DNA from: Pelobacter propionicus DSM 2379
GTDB taxonomy: Bacteria; Desulfobacterota; Desulfuromonadia; Geobacterales; Pseudopelobacteraceae
Direction: 5' to 3'
Length of the DNA stretch: 64,000 bases
Assembly: GCF_000015045.1 (NCBI RefSeq)
Contig: NC_008609.1
Location: forward strand, 1,116,001 to 1,180,000
In this document: positions 8,967 through 18,356 of the stretch, in pieces
Layout: every line of letters begins with the position of its first letter
How positions within the stretch are numbered: position 1 is the first letter of the stretch
Program-made: the position numbers and the translations under genes
Notes under the pieces: model-generated
The model's input: the letters and a program-made list of their open reading frames with translations, nothing else
Databases searched by the model: none
What the model was told of the DNA's origin: nothing

Positions 8967-9758
8967 TTACGACTCCTCACCCCGCACCTGGTGGGCTGGG
9001 GTGAAGTAGTGGCGGTATCCCAGGAGCAGGATCAGGTAGGAGCTGATGCCCACCGCGCCGGTTATGGCGCACATGATGGCGATCTGGTAGCGCACGGCAA
9101 CGATCGGATCGGTGCCGGAGAGGATCTGGCCGGTCATCATGCCGGGGAGCGAGACGATCCCCATGGCGGCCATGGTGTTGATGGTCGGCATCAGCGCCGC
9201 CCGGAATGCCTGGCGCACGATCGGCTCCGCTGCCTGGCGGGAGGTGGCGCCCAGGCAGATGGCCGCCTCCAGCTCCTCGCGCCGCTCGTGGATGCCCGAT
9301 GCTAGCCGCTCCGCGGCTAGGGTGGCGCCGTTCATGGAGTTTCCGATGATCATGCCGGCCAGCGGTATCAGGTAGCGGGGATCGTACCAGGGGGTATAGT
9401 CCAGCGCCAGGCCGCAGAGCACGAAGGTTGCTCCCCCACACCCCGTCAGCAGCGCGGTAGCCATCACCCGGTAGAAGCGGGGCATCTTCCGTTCCATGCG
9501 CCCCCCCACCACCTGCAGGGTGCAGAGCCCCATCACCAGCAGGATGGCCAGGGTGGCCAGGGGGCTCCTGACGCTGAATACCAGGTGCAGCAGGGCGCCG
9601 ACGGCGAAGAGTTGGATCACCATGCGCAGGGAGGCCCAGAACATCTGCCACTCCTGGCCGATGTTGCGCAGCCGCGCCAGGGCAATGGCCAGCAGCACCA
9701 GCCCGTAGACCAAAACCAGGTCCATCAATCCCAGGTTGACCATGCCTGTGCTTTCCAT
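8967..9758 (-). CDS. fetB: FetB-type ABC transporter permease
   Basis: This 263-residue integral membrane protein belongs to the UPF0014/FetB family (YbbM in E. coli), the permease of an iron exporter. It has about seven hydrophobic segments and the family signature MIIGNSMNGATLAAERL near residue 138, with SLPGMMTGQIL later. The start ATG is one base after the fetA stop, so the two are translated together. With FetA it forms a complete exporter; no periplasmic binding protein is present, as expected. Confidence 0.9.
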   Translation of the reverse strand: MESTGMVNLGLMDLVLVYGLVLLAIALARLRNIGQEWQMFWASLRMVIQLFAVGALLHLVFSVRSPLATLAILLVMGLCTLQVVGGRMERKMPRFYRVMATALLTGCGGATFVLCGLALDYTPWYDPRYLIPLAGMIIGNSMNGATLAAERLASGIHERREELEAAICLGATSRQAAEPIVRQAFRAALMPTINTMAAMGIVSLPGMMTGQILSGTDPIVAVRYQIAIMCAITGAVGISSYLILLLGYRHYFTPAHQVRGEES

Positions 9759-9759
9759 G

Positions 9760-10557
9760 TCAGTGGCTTCCTTCCCTTTCAGGCTTGCCCAGGAACCGGC
9801 GCAACTCTTCGCTGCGCGGGGTGGAGAACAGCTCGGCCGGTTCCCCCTCCTCCCTGATGCGCCCCTCCTCCAGATAGTAGAGATAATCGGAGACCTGTTC
9901 CGCCAGGCGCAGGTCGTGGGTCACCAGCATGATCGCCAGCCGTTCCCTGTGGCAGATCTCCCGGAAGGTGGTGGCCAGGTGGTCTGCCGTGGGCCGGTCC
10001 AGGGCGCTGGTCGGTTCATCCAGCAACAGCAGCACCGGTTTGGTGAGCAGGGCGCGGCAGAGCGCCACCCGCTGCTGTTCCCCCAGGGAGAGGGTGCGGG
10101 CGTCGCGCTTGAGCAGGGTGACCGGTATGCGGGCAAGTTCCAGAGAGTGGAGCAGGTCGGGGGTGTCGGCTTGGGGAGGCGTTTGTTTGCGGTAGTTAAA
10201 GGGGCGTTGCAGGTTGTCCAGCACGGTTCCCTCGAACATGAACGGCTTCTGCTGCGCCATGGCCACCTGGCCGCGCAGTTCCAGTGGGTCGAGCTGGGAA
10301 ATGTCGGTTCCATTCAGCCGGATCGTTCCTGAGGTCGGGTCGTCCAGGCGGTTGATCAGCCGGATCAGGCTGCTTTTCCCCCCGCCGGACGGTCCCACGA
10401 TGGTGGTGATCTGGGCGCTGTGGGCGTAGCAGTGTACGTCGTCCAGAATGCGTCGCTCCGTGCCGTCCGTTTCCCTTCGTACGATGCCGATCCCTTCCAG
10501 GCGCAGCATGACGTTCGCTCGCCTGTCGGTCCGCTTCAGGGGAATAGCCGTGGCCAT
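9760..10557 (-). CDS. fetA: FetA-type ABC transporter ATP-binding protein
   Basis: This 265-residue ATPase has Walker A GPSGGGKSS, the signature LSLGEQQRVALCRAL and Walker B VLLLLDEPTSALD, in the right order. It pairs with the following FetB permease. The start overlaps the upstream thioesterase stop as TGATG, which suggests translational coupling. The N-terminal 17 residues before the first strand (ATAIPLKRTDRRANV) are not conserved, so a start 15-17 codons later (MLRLEGIG) is possible. Confidence 0.9.
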   Translation of the reverse strand: MATAIPLKRTDRRANVMLRLEGIGIVRRETDGTERRILDDVHCYAHSAQITTIVGPSGGGKSSLIRLINRLDDPTSGTIRLNGTDISQLDPLELRGQVAMAQQKPFMFEGTVLDNLQRPFNYRKQTPPQADTPDLLHSLELARIPVTLLKRDARTLSLGEQQRVALCRALLTKPVLLLLDEPTSALDRPTADHLATTFREICHRERLAIMLVTHDLRLAEQVSDYLYYLEEGRIREEGEPAELFSTPRSEELRRFLGKPEREGSH

Positions 10558-10961
10558 CAGCCGCGCCTCAGCAGGGCATCCAGCTCCGCCGGTATCCGTG
10601 GCCGCCCCGTGGCGCTCAGCGCCGTTCCAATAATCAGGGCCTGGACGGCTATCGTGCGGTCGGGAAGGCGGAGGATGCGCTGGCGGAAGCCGATGCGCAG
10701 CGGCGAGAGCCGTTCGGGAGAGACCTCCACCGCGAAACGGTCGCCGCTTTTCAGTGACATCCTGTAGTCGATCTCTGCCCTGGTCACCACCAGGTTGATG
10801 CCACGGGCCGTGAGGTCGGCGAAGTCGATGCCGATGCTCTTCAGGTACTCATGGCGGGCATGCTCCAGGTAGTTCTGGTACACGGCGTTGTTCACCACCC
10901 CCTGCATGTCGCACTCGTAATCCCTCACCGCCATTTCGATCGAAAAACAGTTCTGCTCCAT
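10557..10961 (-). CDS. Acyl-CoA thioesterase, 4HBT / YbgC-like hotdog
   Basis: This 134-residue protein has the 4-hydroxybenzoyl-CoA thioesterase signature: VRDYECDMQGVVNNAVYQNYLEHARHEY near residues 12-39, where the Asp in D-x-Q-G is the catalytic acid. The substrate is probably a short acyl-CoA. It is the first gene of a three-gene unit with fetA and fetB, joined by a TGATG overlap. The reason for that pairing is not obvious. Confidence 0.88.
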   Translation of the reverse strand: MEQNCFSIEMAVRDYECDMQGVVNNAVYQNYLEHARHEYLKSIGIDFADLTARGINLVVTRAEIDYRMSLKSGDRFAVEVSPERLSPLRIGFRQRILRLPDRTIAVQALIIGTALSATGRPRIPAELDALLRRG

Positions 10962-11175
10962 TGGTTGTGGGTTCCTTTCGAAAATGTTGTTTCGCCCCGC
11001 CGCAGTATCCCTCTGTCAGAAGTTGCTGGTATTCTGCCGCAGATCTCACCGATATGCTTGTCTGTGACGACAACTGACAGGGAGTGGCGGCCAGGGGTCG
11101 GTGCGATGGAGAAAACGGTGCTTGGGCGCGGGGGGGGCGGTTTGTTTCTCCTCATTCTGTTGGGGGGTGCGGGAC

Positions 11176-11682
11176 TCAGGCAGGGGGATGCGCGCTCTCA
11201 TCGTGGGGCAGGTTTACTTCCCGTGACCGCATCAGTTGCGGAGGAATTTCCCGTGCATCGAGAATCCGGATCAACTCCTCGATCCCCTCCGAAATCTTCA
11301 GCAGCCTCTCTTCGGGCAGTTTCTCCAACCCCTGAACCAGGATGCCCTGGGCAACCTCGGGGGCGTTGCGTACCAGTTCATTTCCCTGTTCCGTTAGATT
11401 GACTTCCACAACCCTCCGATCGACCTTTGAGCGGGTGCGCACCACCAAACCGCGTGTTTCCAGGCGGTCCAGTATGCCGACGATGGTGGTGGGGTGCAGG
11501 TACATGCGCCGCGCCAGTTCGGCGCCCTTGATGGGCGCATTTTCGGCGATTCTCTTGATCGCCCAGAGCTGCGGGCCGGTAATGCCGGTTACTTTTTCCA
11601 CTCGTTTGGAATGTTCGTTAATTACCTGAAATACACGCCGAATGTTGTCGACAATATTCGCAACCCTGGTGCTGGTGTCCAT
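11176..11682 (-). CDS. MarR-family transcriptional regulator
   Basis: This 168-residue protein has a MarR winged helix: TGPQLWAIKRIAE, then the recognition-helix region LARRMYLHPTTIVGILDRLETRGLV and the wing RTRSKVDRRVVEVNLTEQG. Helices for dimerisation flank it. I chose the ATG at 11682 because GAGGA lies five bases upstream. An in-frame start at 11790 would add 36 residues without obvious structure. Its likely targets are its own promoter or neighbours; no clear operator was seen. Confidence 0.85.
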   Translation of the reverse strand: MDTSTRVANIVDNIRRVFQVINEHSKRVEKVTGITGPQLWAIKRIAENAPIKGAELARRMYLHPTTIVGILDRLETRGLVVRTRSKVDRRVVEVNLTEQGNELVRNAPEVAQGILVQGLEKLPEERLLKISEGIEELIRILDAREIPPQLMRSREVNLPHDESAHPPA

Positions 11683-12461
11683 CCTTGTCCTCGCGATGTA
11701 TGTCGGGTATGCGTGGCCTCTACTCGTGGTGGGTCGGGGCGGCATATTCGGCACATATGAATTGGTTGCTTGCGGTTCGTTGTCGGTCATGGCCCGCCCT
11801 GTATCCGGCACGATGGGGTGTCTGGTGCTGGAGGGGATCCGGTGACGGCAACGATGTTCGAAGCGGTGCTGATTTTAATCCCATTGGCCCTGCTTTGTGA
11901 ATAGCAAAATACGCTGCAAAGTCGATGTCCCATGTCCGCCTGGTGGGTGGAAACGGCGTTATGTCTTTTTGTGGCTGTGCTACATGGCGCAGGGGGTCCC
12001 GACACGCATTGTGAAGGCAATGTTCTGCTGTCGGGTGGTTGTGTGAAAGTGCATGTAATTCAAGGTGATATGGGCATAGCGGGCAGGTTTTTGTTGACTC
12101 AACTCATTTGTATGCCTATGATGTGTGATCAAACGTTGCGTGCTGAGCAGGTTGGTGCTTCAAACGGAGTTGTGCGGATATCGGAGCAGGCTGCCGTGAC
12201 ACTGACGTTGCAACAGGCAGGGAAGCTGGCCGCCCGGATCCGATGGACACAGGTCTTTCTCTCCGGAAAACAACAGAAAATTCCCGTTTCAGTCGTCCCG
12301 CCCCCCCCAAATAAAACTCCCGTACACACATCCGCGGCAGATTCCGTTCTCCTGGCGGCCCAGCCGGTGAGCAACGCGTGGCGGCGGAGATGCCTCGGCT
12401 TGACACTGGTACCTGCCGTGGTGGGGGCGAGCCTGTTCGTTGTGTACTGAAAAGGAAGGTT
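11683..12461. other. Long gene-poor stretch upstream of the TPR gene
   Basis: About 780 bases separate the divergent MarR and TPR genes. A candidate promoter sits at 12094-12122. An open frame from 11932 to 12450 has no ribosome binding site and an unlikely composition, so I do not call it. The long leader (about 330 bases) between the candidate promoter and the TPR start may hold an RNA element, but I recognise no known riboswitch. Confidence 0.5.
12094..12122 (+). promoter_or_regulatory. Candidate sigma-70 promoter for the TPR gene
   Basis: TTGACT and TATGAT are separated by 17 bases, a good match to the consensus. The start point would be near 12130, giving a leader of about 330 bases to the TPR gene. 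Confidence 0.55.
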
Positions 12462-13733
12462 ATGATTAATATTTTACGTTTTTTTGTTCTAATGCTGGTC
12501 GTCTCGCTGCTCTGCGGTTTTCTCTCGGGCGCTGGTGGCGACGAACGGTTGCGTCGTGGGGATGAATATCTGCAGGCGCGTCAGTGGGAGGAGGCAATCG
12601 ACGAGTATCGAGCGGCACTCTCGGAGCGCCCGGAGTGGCCGGCGGCCCTGGAGCGGCTTGCCGATGCCCTGATGGCCGCCGGAAAGGACGGGGAGGCAAT
12701 CAGCACCTATGAACGCCTCCTGCGTCTGGATGAGTCGCGGGGATCGGTGCGCTACACGCTGGGGGTCCTCCATGAACGTGGTGGTCGCTTGAAGGAGGCC
12801 GAGAGTCAGTATCGCGAGTGCCTGCGGCAGGAACCGGACAACGATGATGCGCGGCGCCACCTGGCAGATATCTATGTTCTGCGCGGCAATCTCACCCTGG
12901 CAACGAAAGAGTACCGACAGCTCATCACGCGGCAGCCGGCTAACCCGCTATTTTACTTCAGGCTGGCCAGGGTTCTGAAGAAGAATCGCAGGTACGGTGA
13001 GGCCATCAAGGAGTACCGCCGGGCCATCGAACTGGCCCCCCACAACGCCGAACTGCGTCGAGAGTTGGCGGAGCTTTACTGCAAAAGGGGGATGGGGGAC
13101 GGCGCGATCGGCCAGTACCGCGAACTGCTGCGGCTGGACAACAGGGATACGGAAGCGCGCAACTCTCTGATCTCTCTCTACGTCAAGCTGCACCGGTACG
13201 GAGCCCTGCGCCAACTGTTGCAGGAGGGGGTGGAACGGTTTCCTGACGACCCCGACAGCCACTTCAGGATGGGGCTGATGCACGACTTCGCCCGGGAGTA
13301 TCAGGCGGCCATTTCCGAGTACCGCAAGGCCCTGGCGCTTAAGAACGACCATGCCAGGGCTTTGAAGGGGCTGGGGAAAATCTACCTGAAGCTCGGCAAA
13401 ACGACCAAGGCCAAGGAGTGTCTGGTGGCTGCGCGCAAGGCGGATCCGGACCTGCAGGAGGCACAGGAACTCCTGAACAGCCTGCGGGAACGCCCTGTGG
13501 TGAAGAAGAGCCGGAAAAATTCCAGGAAGAGCACGCTCCAGCGGAGTACGAAAAAGAAGTACCGTTCGTCGCGAACGAGCAGGCGTTCCAAAGTCTCCTC
13601 CGTGAAGTCCAAGAAGTCCAAAAAGTCAAGGAAGTCTACAGAGGTCAAGAAGTCCAAGAAGTCAAGGAAGTCTACAGAGGTCAAGAAGATCGGGAAGAAG
13701 CGGAACAGCGGTTCATCCGGGGCGAAACGCTGA
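12462..13733 (+). CDS. Exported or anchored TPR protein with a Lys/Ser repeat tail
   Basis: This 423-residue protein starts with a hydrophobic signal/anchor (MINILRFFVLMLVVSLLCGF). About nine TPR units follow from residue 30 to 340, with motifs such as WEEAIDEYRAALSERP and YGEAIKEYRRAIELAPHN. The last 80 residues are extremely Lys/Ser/Arg-rich and hold a near-exact 12-residue repeat (SKKSRKSTEVKK) from a 36-base DNA repeat. TPRs bind other proteins; the basic tail may bind an anionic polymer. The start has AAAGGAAGG upstream. The gene lies 57 bases before ablA, but no functional link is evident. Confidence 0.8.
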   Translation: MINILRFFVLMLVVSLLCGFLSGAGGDERLRRGDEYLQARQWEEAIDEYRAALSERPEWPAALERLADALMAAGKDGEAISTYERLLRLDESRGSVRYTLGVLHERGGRLKEAESQYRECLRQEPDNDDARRHLADIYVLRGNLTLATKEYRQLITRQPANPLFYFRLARVLKKNRRYGEAIKEYRRAIELAPHNAELRRELAELYCKRGMGDGAIGQYRELLRLDNRDTEARNSLISLYVKLHRYGALRQLLQEGVERFPDDPDSHFRMGLMHDFAREYQAAISEYRKALALKNDHARALKGLGKIYLKLGKTTKAKECLVAARKADPDLQEAQELLNSLRERPVVKKSRKNSRKSTLQRSTKKKYRSSRTSRRSKVSSVKSKKSKKSRKSTEVKKSKKSRKSTEVKKIGKKRNSGSSGAKR

Positions 13734-13790
13734 CTTCTTCCGTGTGAACCGGGCAGGCCCGTTTGCCCGAAAGACACCCACAGGAGACCT

Positions 13791-15113
13791 ATGAGCATAT
13801 ACACCAAAATTCAGCAGGCAATCGCACGGAAAATAGGCAAGAGCACCGAGCTGTCCCACTGGAAGGACTGGCGCTGGCAGCTGCGCCATGCCATACGGGA
13901 TATCGCCACCTTTGAACGGCTGCTTGGCATCAAATTCGATGCTGAACGAAAGCGGGAACTGGAAGAAACCATCGATAAGTTTCCCCTCTCCATAACCCCC
14001 TACTACCTCTCCCTGATCGACCGCACGAACTATGCCGTCGATCCCGTCTTCCGCCAAGCCTTTCCCTCGCCGGATGAGCTGCAGGTCACCTCCTGCGAAC
14101 ACGAGGACCCGCTTCACGAGGATGCCGACAGTCCGGTGCCGGGAATAACCCACCGCTATCCCGACCGGGTGCTGTTCCAGGTCAGCAACATCTGCTCCAT
14201 GTACTGCCGCCACTGTACGCGCAAGCGCAAGGTGGGGGACGTGGATTCGATTCCGGGGAAGGACGAGATCATGCTGGGGCTGGAGTACATTCGCCGCACC
14301 CCGGTGGTCCGCGACGTGCTCCTCTCGGGGGGGGACCCGCTGATGCTTCCCGACAGCCATCTGGACTGGATCCTGAGAGAACTGCGCGCCATCCCCCATG
14401 TGCAGGTGATCCGTATCGGCAGCCGCATGCCGGTCGTGCTTCCCTACCGCATCACTCCCGGCCTGATCCGCGTTTTGTCCCGGTATCATCCGCTCTGGCT
14501 GAACACCCATTTCAATCACCCCCGGGAGATCACCACGTCGGCCAGGGAGGCGCTGTCCCGCCTGGCCAATGCCGGCATCCCCCTGGGCAACCAGACCGTA
14601 CTTTTGGCGGGAGTGAACGATTGTCCCATGATCATCAAGACTCTGATGCAGCGACTGGTGGAGAACCGGGTGCGACCCTACTACCTCTACCAGTGCGATC
14701 TTTCCGAGGGACTTTCCCACTTCCGCACGCCGGTGGGCAAGGGGATGGAGATCATGGAGAGCCTGGTCGGCCATACCAGCGGTTTCGCCGTGCCGACCTA
14801 CGTCATCGACGCGCCGGGAGGAGGGGGCAAGATCCCGGTCATGCCCAACTACCTGATAACCCTGGCAACCAACAAGGTGGTGCTGCGCAACTACGAAGGG
14901 GTGATCACCACCTACCAGGAGCCGGAGAAGTACGAGGCGGTGTTCTGCGACCGCAACTGCGCCGATTGTCGCCTGGAGCTGAATATGGAAGGAACCGGAG
15001 AGTATTCGGCCGTCGGCATCGAACGCCTGCTCTCCGATTTTCACGAAACCATCTCTCTGACTCCGGAGGACAATATCCGCATGAAACGGAGGAGCAATGG
15101 CAGACCGGATTGA
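13791..15113 (+). CDS. ablA: Lysine 2,3-aminomutase
   Basis: AblA converts L-alpha-lysine to beta-lysine with a radical SAM and PLP mechanism. This 440-residue protein has the cluster motif [13 protein letters not shown] near residues 135-147 (CxxxCxxC), [12 protein letters not shown] for SAM binding, and the PLP-binding Lys region [13 protein letters not shown] near residue 340. It is followed with a 17-base overlap by the acetyltransferase AblB, so the pair would make N-epsilon-acetyl-beta-lysine, a compatible solute. The start follows CAGGAG. Confidence 0.95.
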   Translation: MSIYTKIQQAIARKIGKSTELSHWKDWRWQLRHAIRDIATFERLLGIKFDAERKRELEETIDKFPLSITPYYLSLIDRTNYAVDPVFRQAFPSPDELQVTSCEHEDPLHEDADSPVPGITHRYPDRVLFQVSNICSMYCRHCTRKRKVGDVDSIPGKDEIMLGLEYIRRTPVVRDVLLSGGDPLMLPDSHLDWILRELRAIPHVQVIRIGSRMPVVLPYRITPGLIRVLSRYHPLWLNTHFNHPREITTSAREALSRLANAGIPLGNQTVLLAGVNDCPMIIKTLMQRLVENRVRPYYLYQCDLSEGLSHFRTPVGKGMEIMESLVGHTSGFAVPTYVIDAPGGGGKIPVMPNYLITLATNKVVLRNYEGVITTYQEPEKYEAVFCDRNCADCRLELNMEGTGEYSAVGIERLLSDFHETISLTPEDNIRMKRRSNGRPD

Positions 15114-15987
15114 ACTGATCGGGCGCTCGGTGATCCAGCACGGCCCTGGCAATGACCGGGTCTATCTGATGAAGCAGCACCCGGACGATGCTCCCGCTCT
15201 CCCCGAAAAACTGGATAGGCTGGCAAGCGAGGAAGGCTACTCAAAGATCTTCGCCAAGGTCCCCTCCGGATCGGCGGGCCATTTTCTCGCCGCCGGCTTC
15301 GGGGTGGAGGCGGAGATCCCCGGTTTCTATCCCACCGGAGAACCGGTCTGCTTTCTGGGGAAGTACCTGACGCCGGAGCGTCGCCGGGAGAAGCGTCCCG
15401 CCCTTGTCCGGGAAGTGCTCTCCGCCGCCTCGACCGCGGCAGGGCGTCCGGGGGAGGGAAAGCCCCCTCTTCCCGATGGGTACTCCTGGGCTGTGGCGGG
15501 GGAAGGGGATGCGGATGAGTTGGCTGTGCTCTTCGGCCAGGTCTTCGATAGCTACCCCTTTCCCATCCATAAGGCCTCGTTCATCGTCAGTTCTATGAAG
15601 GGGGCGACGCTCTATTTCGGTGTGCGTCAGGGAGAAGGTGTGGTCGCCGCTTCATCTGCCGAGATGGATCCGGACTCCAAGAGCGTGGAGATGACCGATT
15701 TCGCCATCCTGCCCGCATATCGCGGACAGGGGATCGCCCTGTTTCTGCTGCAACGGATGGAGGAGGCCATGGAACAGCGGGGCATCCGCTCCTTTTTCAC
15801 CATTGCCCGGGCCTATTCCTTCGGCATGAACATCACCTTTGCCCGAAACGGTTATCACTTTGCAGGCACCCTGACAAATAATACGAATATTGCCGGCAGC
15901 CTGGAGAGCATGAATGTCTGGTACAAGACGCGTCACTACTATGCCGCTGATATGGATTCGCGCTCATGGCGTTGTCGAACATACTGA
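15097..15987 (+). CDS. ablB: Beta-lysine N-acetyltransferase
   Basis: This 296-residue protein has a C-terminal GNAT domain ([28 protein letters not shown] near residues 195-222, with the acetyl-CoA pyrophosphate loop RGQGIA). The N-terminal half ([16 protein letters not shown]) is typical of AblB. It acetylates the epsilon amino group of beta-lysine to give the osmolyte. It overlaps the end of ablA and has GGAGG before its ATG. Confidence 0.93.
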   Translation: MADRIELIGRSVIQHGPGNDRVYLMKQHPDDAPALPEKLDRLASEEGYSKIFAKVPSGSAGHFLAAGFGVEAEIPGFYPTGEPVCFLGKYLTPERRREKRPALVREVLSAASTAAGRPGEGKPPLPDGYSWAVAGEGDADELAVLFGQVFDSYPFPIHKASFIVSSMKGATLYFGVRQGEGVVAASSAEMDPDSKSVEMTDFAILPAYRGQGIALFLLQRMEEAMEQRGIRSFFTIARAYSFGMNITFARNGYHFAGTLTNNTNIAGSLESMNVWYKTRHYYAADMDSRSWRCRTY

Positions 15988-16132
15988 CGCCGGGTTGAGG
16001 CAGGGATAGTCAACGGGGGGCCAGCGTCGCTATCGTCAAATCTCTGGCCAACTGTTCGGCGTTTTGTGGACCTGAAAGCAGGAGCCTTTTCAGCACAGGG
16101 GGATGTTGCATCGAAAACACCGGAAATTCACC

Positions 16133-17005
16133 TCAGCCCTTATGAGCCGGTTGCAGGGTCAGTTGTCTCGTTTTACTTGCGGGGGGGATGCAGGCCTCGC
16201 AGGGTACCCCTGTCTGGCAGAGACCGCAACCGCTTTCCGTGGTGCCGTACTCCCGGCCGGTGGCGTTGCGCAGGGTCTCGTAGACGTACTCCCGGCATCT
16301 CTCCTTGTCGTGACCCTGGCGGGAGATGGCCCCCACCGGACAGCGCTGTATGCACAGGCCGCAGCTTCCCCGGCTGAAGTAGAGGCAGTTGCTCTGGTGG
16401 TCCCGGGCGGTTCGCGGCGTGGGCGTGATGCGCGCATTGGTGATGACGCTGCCGCAGCGGTGGGCTATTCCCCGCTCCGTGATCAGGCCGTCGCTGAGGC
16501 TGAAGGTGCCCAATCCCGCCACATAGGCGGCGTGACGCTCGGACCAGGTGGAGGCCAGTCCCACCGGCTCCTGCCTGATGGGGCTCCACATGCCGGAGAG
16601 GAGCGGCGCCACCGCCAGTACTCCCCTCTGCCTGAGCAGGTCGACCACGAACATTCGCAGCAGGGTGTTGAACTGCTCGCCGCTGCCGCGGGTCAGTGCC
16701 CACTCCCGTGAAGGAACCCGCTCCTGGTGGCGGTTGCTCTCCCTGGTGGTGCGGGTGATGGGGAGAATCCAACAGATCACGGTCTCTGCCTCACCCATAG
16801 CCGGGCCATGGCAGTCCCTCATGATTTCAGCCGGGGTCAGGTGGAAGTCGCCTATGATCTGTTTGAACTGCTCGAACAGGGGATCCCTGGCCGAGGCGAA
16901 GCCGATCTGCGGTGCGTCGAAAAAGGGGACCCTGCTCTCCGGGAACCTGTTGTCGGGGCTCTTGCGCACAAAGCCGACGATCTCCTCGCGTATGATCCGT
17001 TCCAT
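16133..17005 (-). CDS. QueG-like 4Fe-4S protein
   Basis: This 290-residue protein resembles epoxyqueuosine reductase relatives with a C-terminal ferredoxin-like region: NCLYFSRGSCGLCIQRCPVGAI near residues 211-232, and later CGLCQTGVPCEACIP. The middle, with TRGSGEQFNTLLR and GLGTFSLSDGLITERGIAHR, matches this broad family. True QueG is larger and has a cobalamin site that I cannot confirm here, so a role in tRNA modification is not claimed. The ATG at 17005 follows GGAAGGAG. Confidence 0.72.
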   Translation of the reverse strand: MERIIREEIVGFVRKSPDNRFPESRVPFFDAPQIGFASARDPLFEQFKQIIGDFHLTPAEIMRDCHGPAMGEAETVICWILPITRTTRESNRHQERVPSREWALTRGSGEQFNTLLRMFVVDLLRQRGVLAVAPLLSGMWSPIRQEPVGLASTWSERHAAYVAGLGTFSLSDGLITERGIAHRCGSVITNARITPTPRTARDHQSNCLYFSRGSCGLCIQRCPVGAISRQGHDKERCREYVYETLRNATGREYGTTESGCGLCQTGVPCEACIPPASKTRQLTLQPAHKG

Positions 17006-17317
17006 GGTTGCTCCTTCCCTTTCCCGCGTGTGACCTGGTGTTACCGTCACCACGTTTGACCTGCCGTGCAACACAGATGGTCGCTTGTAGTGTACCCGAA
17101 TAGCCGTGCAGGACAAACGATTTGAACGCTGCGGTCTACGGGCAATTCCTGATGAGAGGCTTGTGAAAAAACGGGGGCGCCTGCATGCGGTGAGCGGGGA
17201 CGCACTTCAGGCTTGACTTGAGGCCGGGAACGCTTTACTTGACACATACGCTACGGTCGCCGGCCGCATGAAGCCACGCCGGGGTGCGGCCCATTGATGA
17301 CACCAAAAGGAGTTTGG
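17006..17317. other. Divergent intergenic region
   Basis: About 310 bases between the Fe-S protein gene and the Cys-rich protein gene. Two TTGAC-like boxes occur at about 17212 and 17239, and the second half is GC-rich. They may be promoters for the right-hand gene, but the -10 boxes are poor. No other feature was seen. Confidence 0.4.
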
Positions 17318-17761
17318 ATGAAAAACGAAAATAGCTCGGAAACATTACCCTGTCCGCTGTGCGGCGCCATGCCGGAACATGCGGACAGCGATTCTATTGC
17401 CTGGAGCGATTTCTGTCAGCGCCACATCTGCACCCAATGCGCCATGCACCTTTCCATGGAAGTGTACGACCGGGAGAGCGACCTGTTCGCCACGGCGGCA
17501 CGCCTGCTGGGTGTTGATATCTGGGAGTGCCGGAAACGCTATCTGGAGGAGAGCATCGCCAGGACCCGGGAACAGCTGGACCATGAGGTGGAACGGGCGA
17601 TTATCGGTTTCCTGAAAACCGGCATGATCAGGTGCAGCGCCCAGATCGAGGCTATCGAGCAATACCTTGAACTGCGGAAAAAGGGCGTTGATCCCGATGA
17701 ACTGGCGGAGGAGGAGCGGAAGCTGGAGGAGATCATGTTCGGCGGGAAGCCGGTGGGGTAG
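17318..17761 (+). CDS. Cys-rich zinc-ribbon-like protein of unknown function
   Basis: This 147-residue protein begins with two Cys pairs, CPLCGAM at residues 11-17 and CQRHICTQCAM at residues 33-43, which look like a treble-clef or zinc-ribbon site. A long helical region follows (residues 65-145), rich in Glu and Lys with heptad-like spacing. It may be a regulator or assembly factor. The start was set at the ATG with AAAGGAG seven bases upstream, not at the earlier in-frame ATG at 17294. I do not recognise the family. Confidence 0.7.
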   Translation: MKNENSSETLPCPLCGAMPEHADSDSIAWSDFCQRHICTQCAMHLSMEVYDRESDLFATAARLLGVDIWECRKRYLEESIARTREQLDHEVERAIIGFLKTGMIRCSAQIEAIEQYLELRKKGVDPDELAEEERKLEEIMFGGKPVG

Positions 17762-17846
17762 GGGGATTCCCCCTCTTGGGCACTACCCTGGATCACCGGT
17801 GTCTGCACTCTGGGCTGAGGAGAACAAACCGGTCCTCGAACCGCTA

Positions 17847-18356
17847 TCAGCCACCTGCTTTGCTGAACTCCGCCAGTAGCCTCTCGGCGCATGCCGCCAG
17901 TTCCGGGTAGTTGTGCCGGCCGAGGCGCATGCAGTCCACTGCCGGGTGATGGCAGACCAGGCAGGGGCGGGGGGGGAGTCCCAGGGAGCCGCGGCCGATC
18001 TGGACGCCGCTTCTGTCGTAGACGTCCAGGTCGATCAGTCGCGCCACAGGGCTGCTCTCCTCCTGGGAGACGCAGAGCCGCTTCACCTGGGCGGCTTCCT
18101 GACCGGCAGCCAGCAGGGCAAAGGGGCCCAGCCGGTCCGAGCCCCGCTCCACCAGGTGCAGATGGGGGAGGCTGGTCTCCAGCCGTTCCAGTGCCCAGGA
18201 AAAGAGCTCTTCCGTACCGGGTGGGGTCTTGCACTCACCGGGGATGTTGAGGGAGAGGAATATGAAAGCGGGGAATGTGCCGCTATGGCGGTCCAAGAGC
18301 TCCTGTCTGGCCTCCCGGGCCGCCAGGATGCTACTCCTTGACTCTGCGGATGACAT
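17847..18356 (-). CDS. citX: CitX-type holo-ACP synthase (apo-citrate lyase phosphoribosyl-dephospho-CoA transferase)
   Basis: CitX attaches the phosphoribosyl-dephospho-CoA arm to the CitD acyl carrier. This protein of about 169 residues keeps the family features: AAREARQELLDRH near the N-terminus, LGPFALLAAG, RLIDLDVYD and PPRPCLVCHHPAVDCMRLGRH near the C-terminus. The start used here (18356) overlaps citF by 26 bases. A Shine-Dalgarno AAGGAG is followed by ATC rather than ATG right at the citF end, so the true start is uncertain. The companion CitG, which makes the precursor, is not in this window. Confidence 0.82.
   Translation of the reverse strand: MSSAESRSSILAAREARQELLDRHSGTFPAFIFLSLNIPGECKTPPGTEELFSWALERLETSLPHLHLVERGSDRLGPFALLAAGQEAAQVKRLCVSQEESSPVARLIDLDVYDRSGVQIGRGSLGLPPRPCLVCHHPAVDCMRLGRHNYPELAACAERLLAEFSKAGG

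Noticed and set aside
11932-12450. 172-codon open frame upstream of the TPR gene
   Set aside because: No ribosome binding site, unusual composition, and it ends just before the real start.
13713-15152. Open frame of 479 codons on the minus strand opposite ablA
   Set aside because: Antisense of a well-identified gene; no ribosome binding site and no domain.
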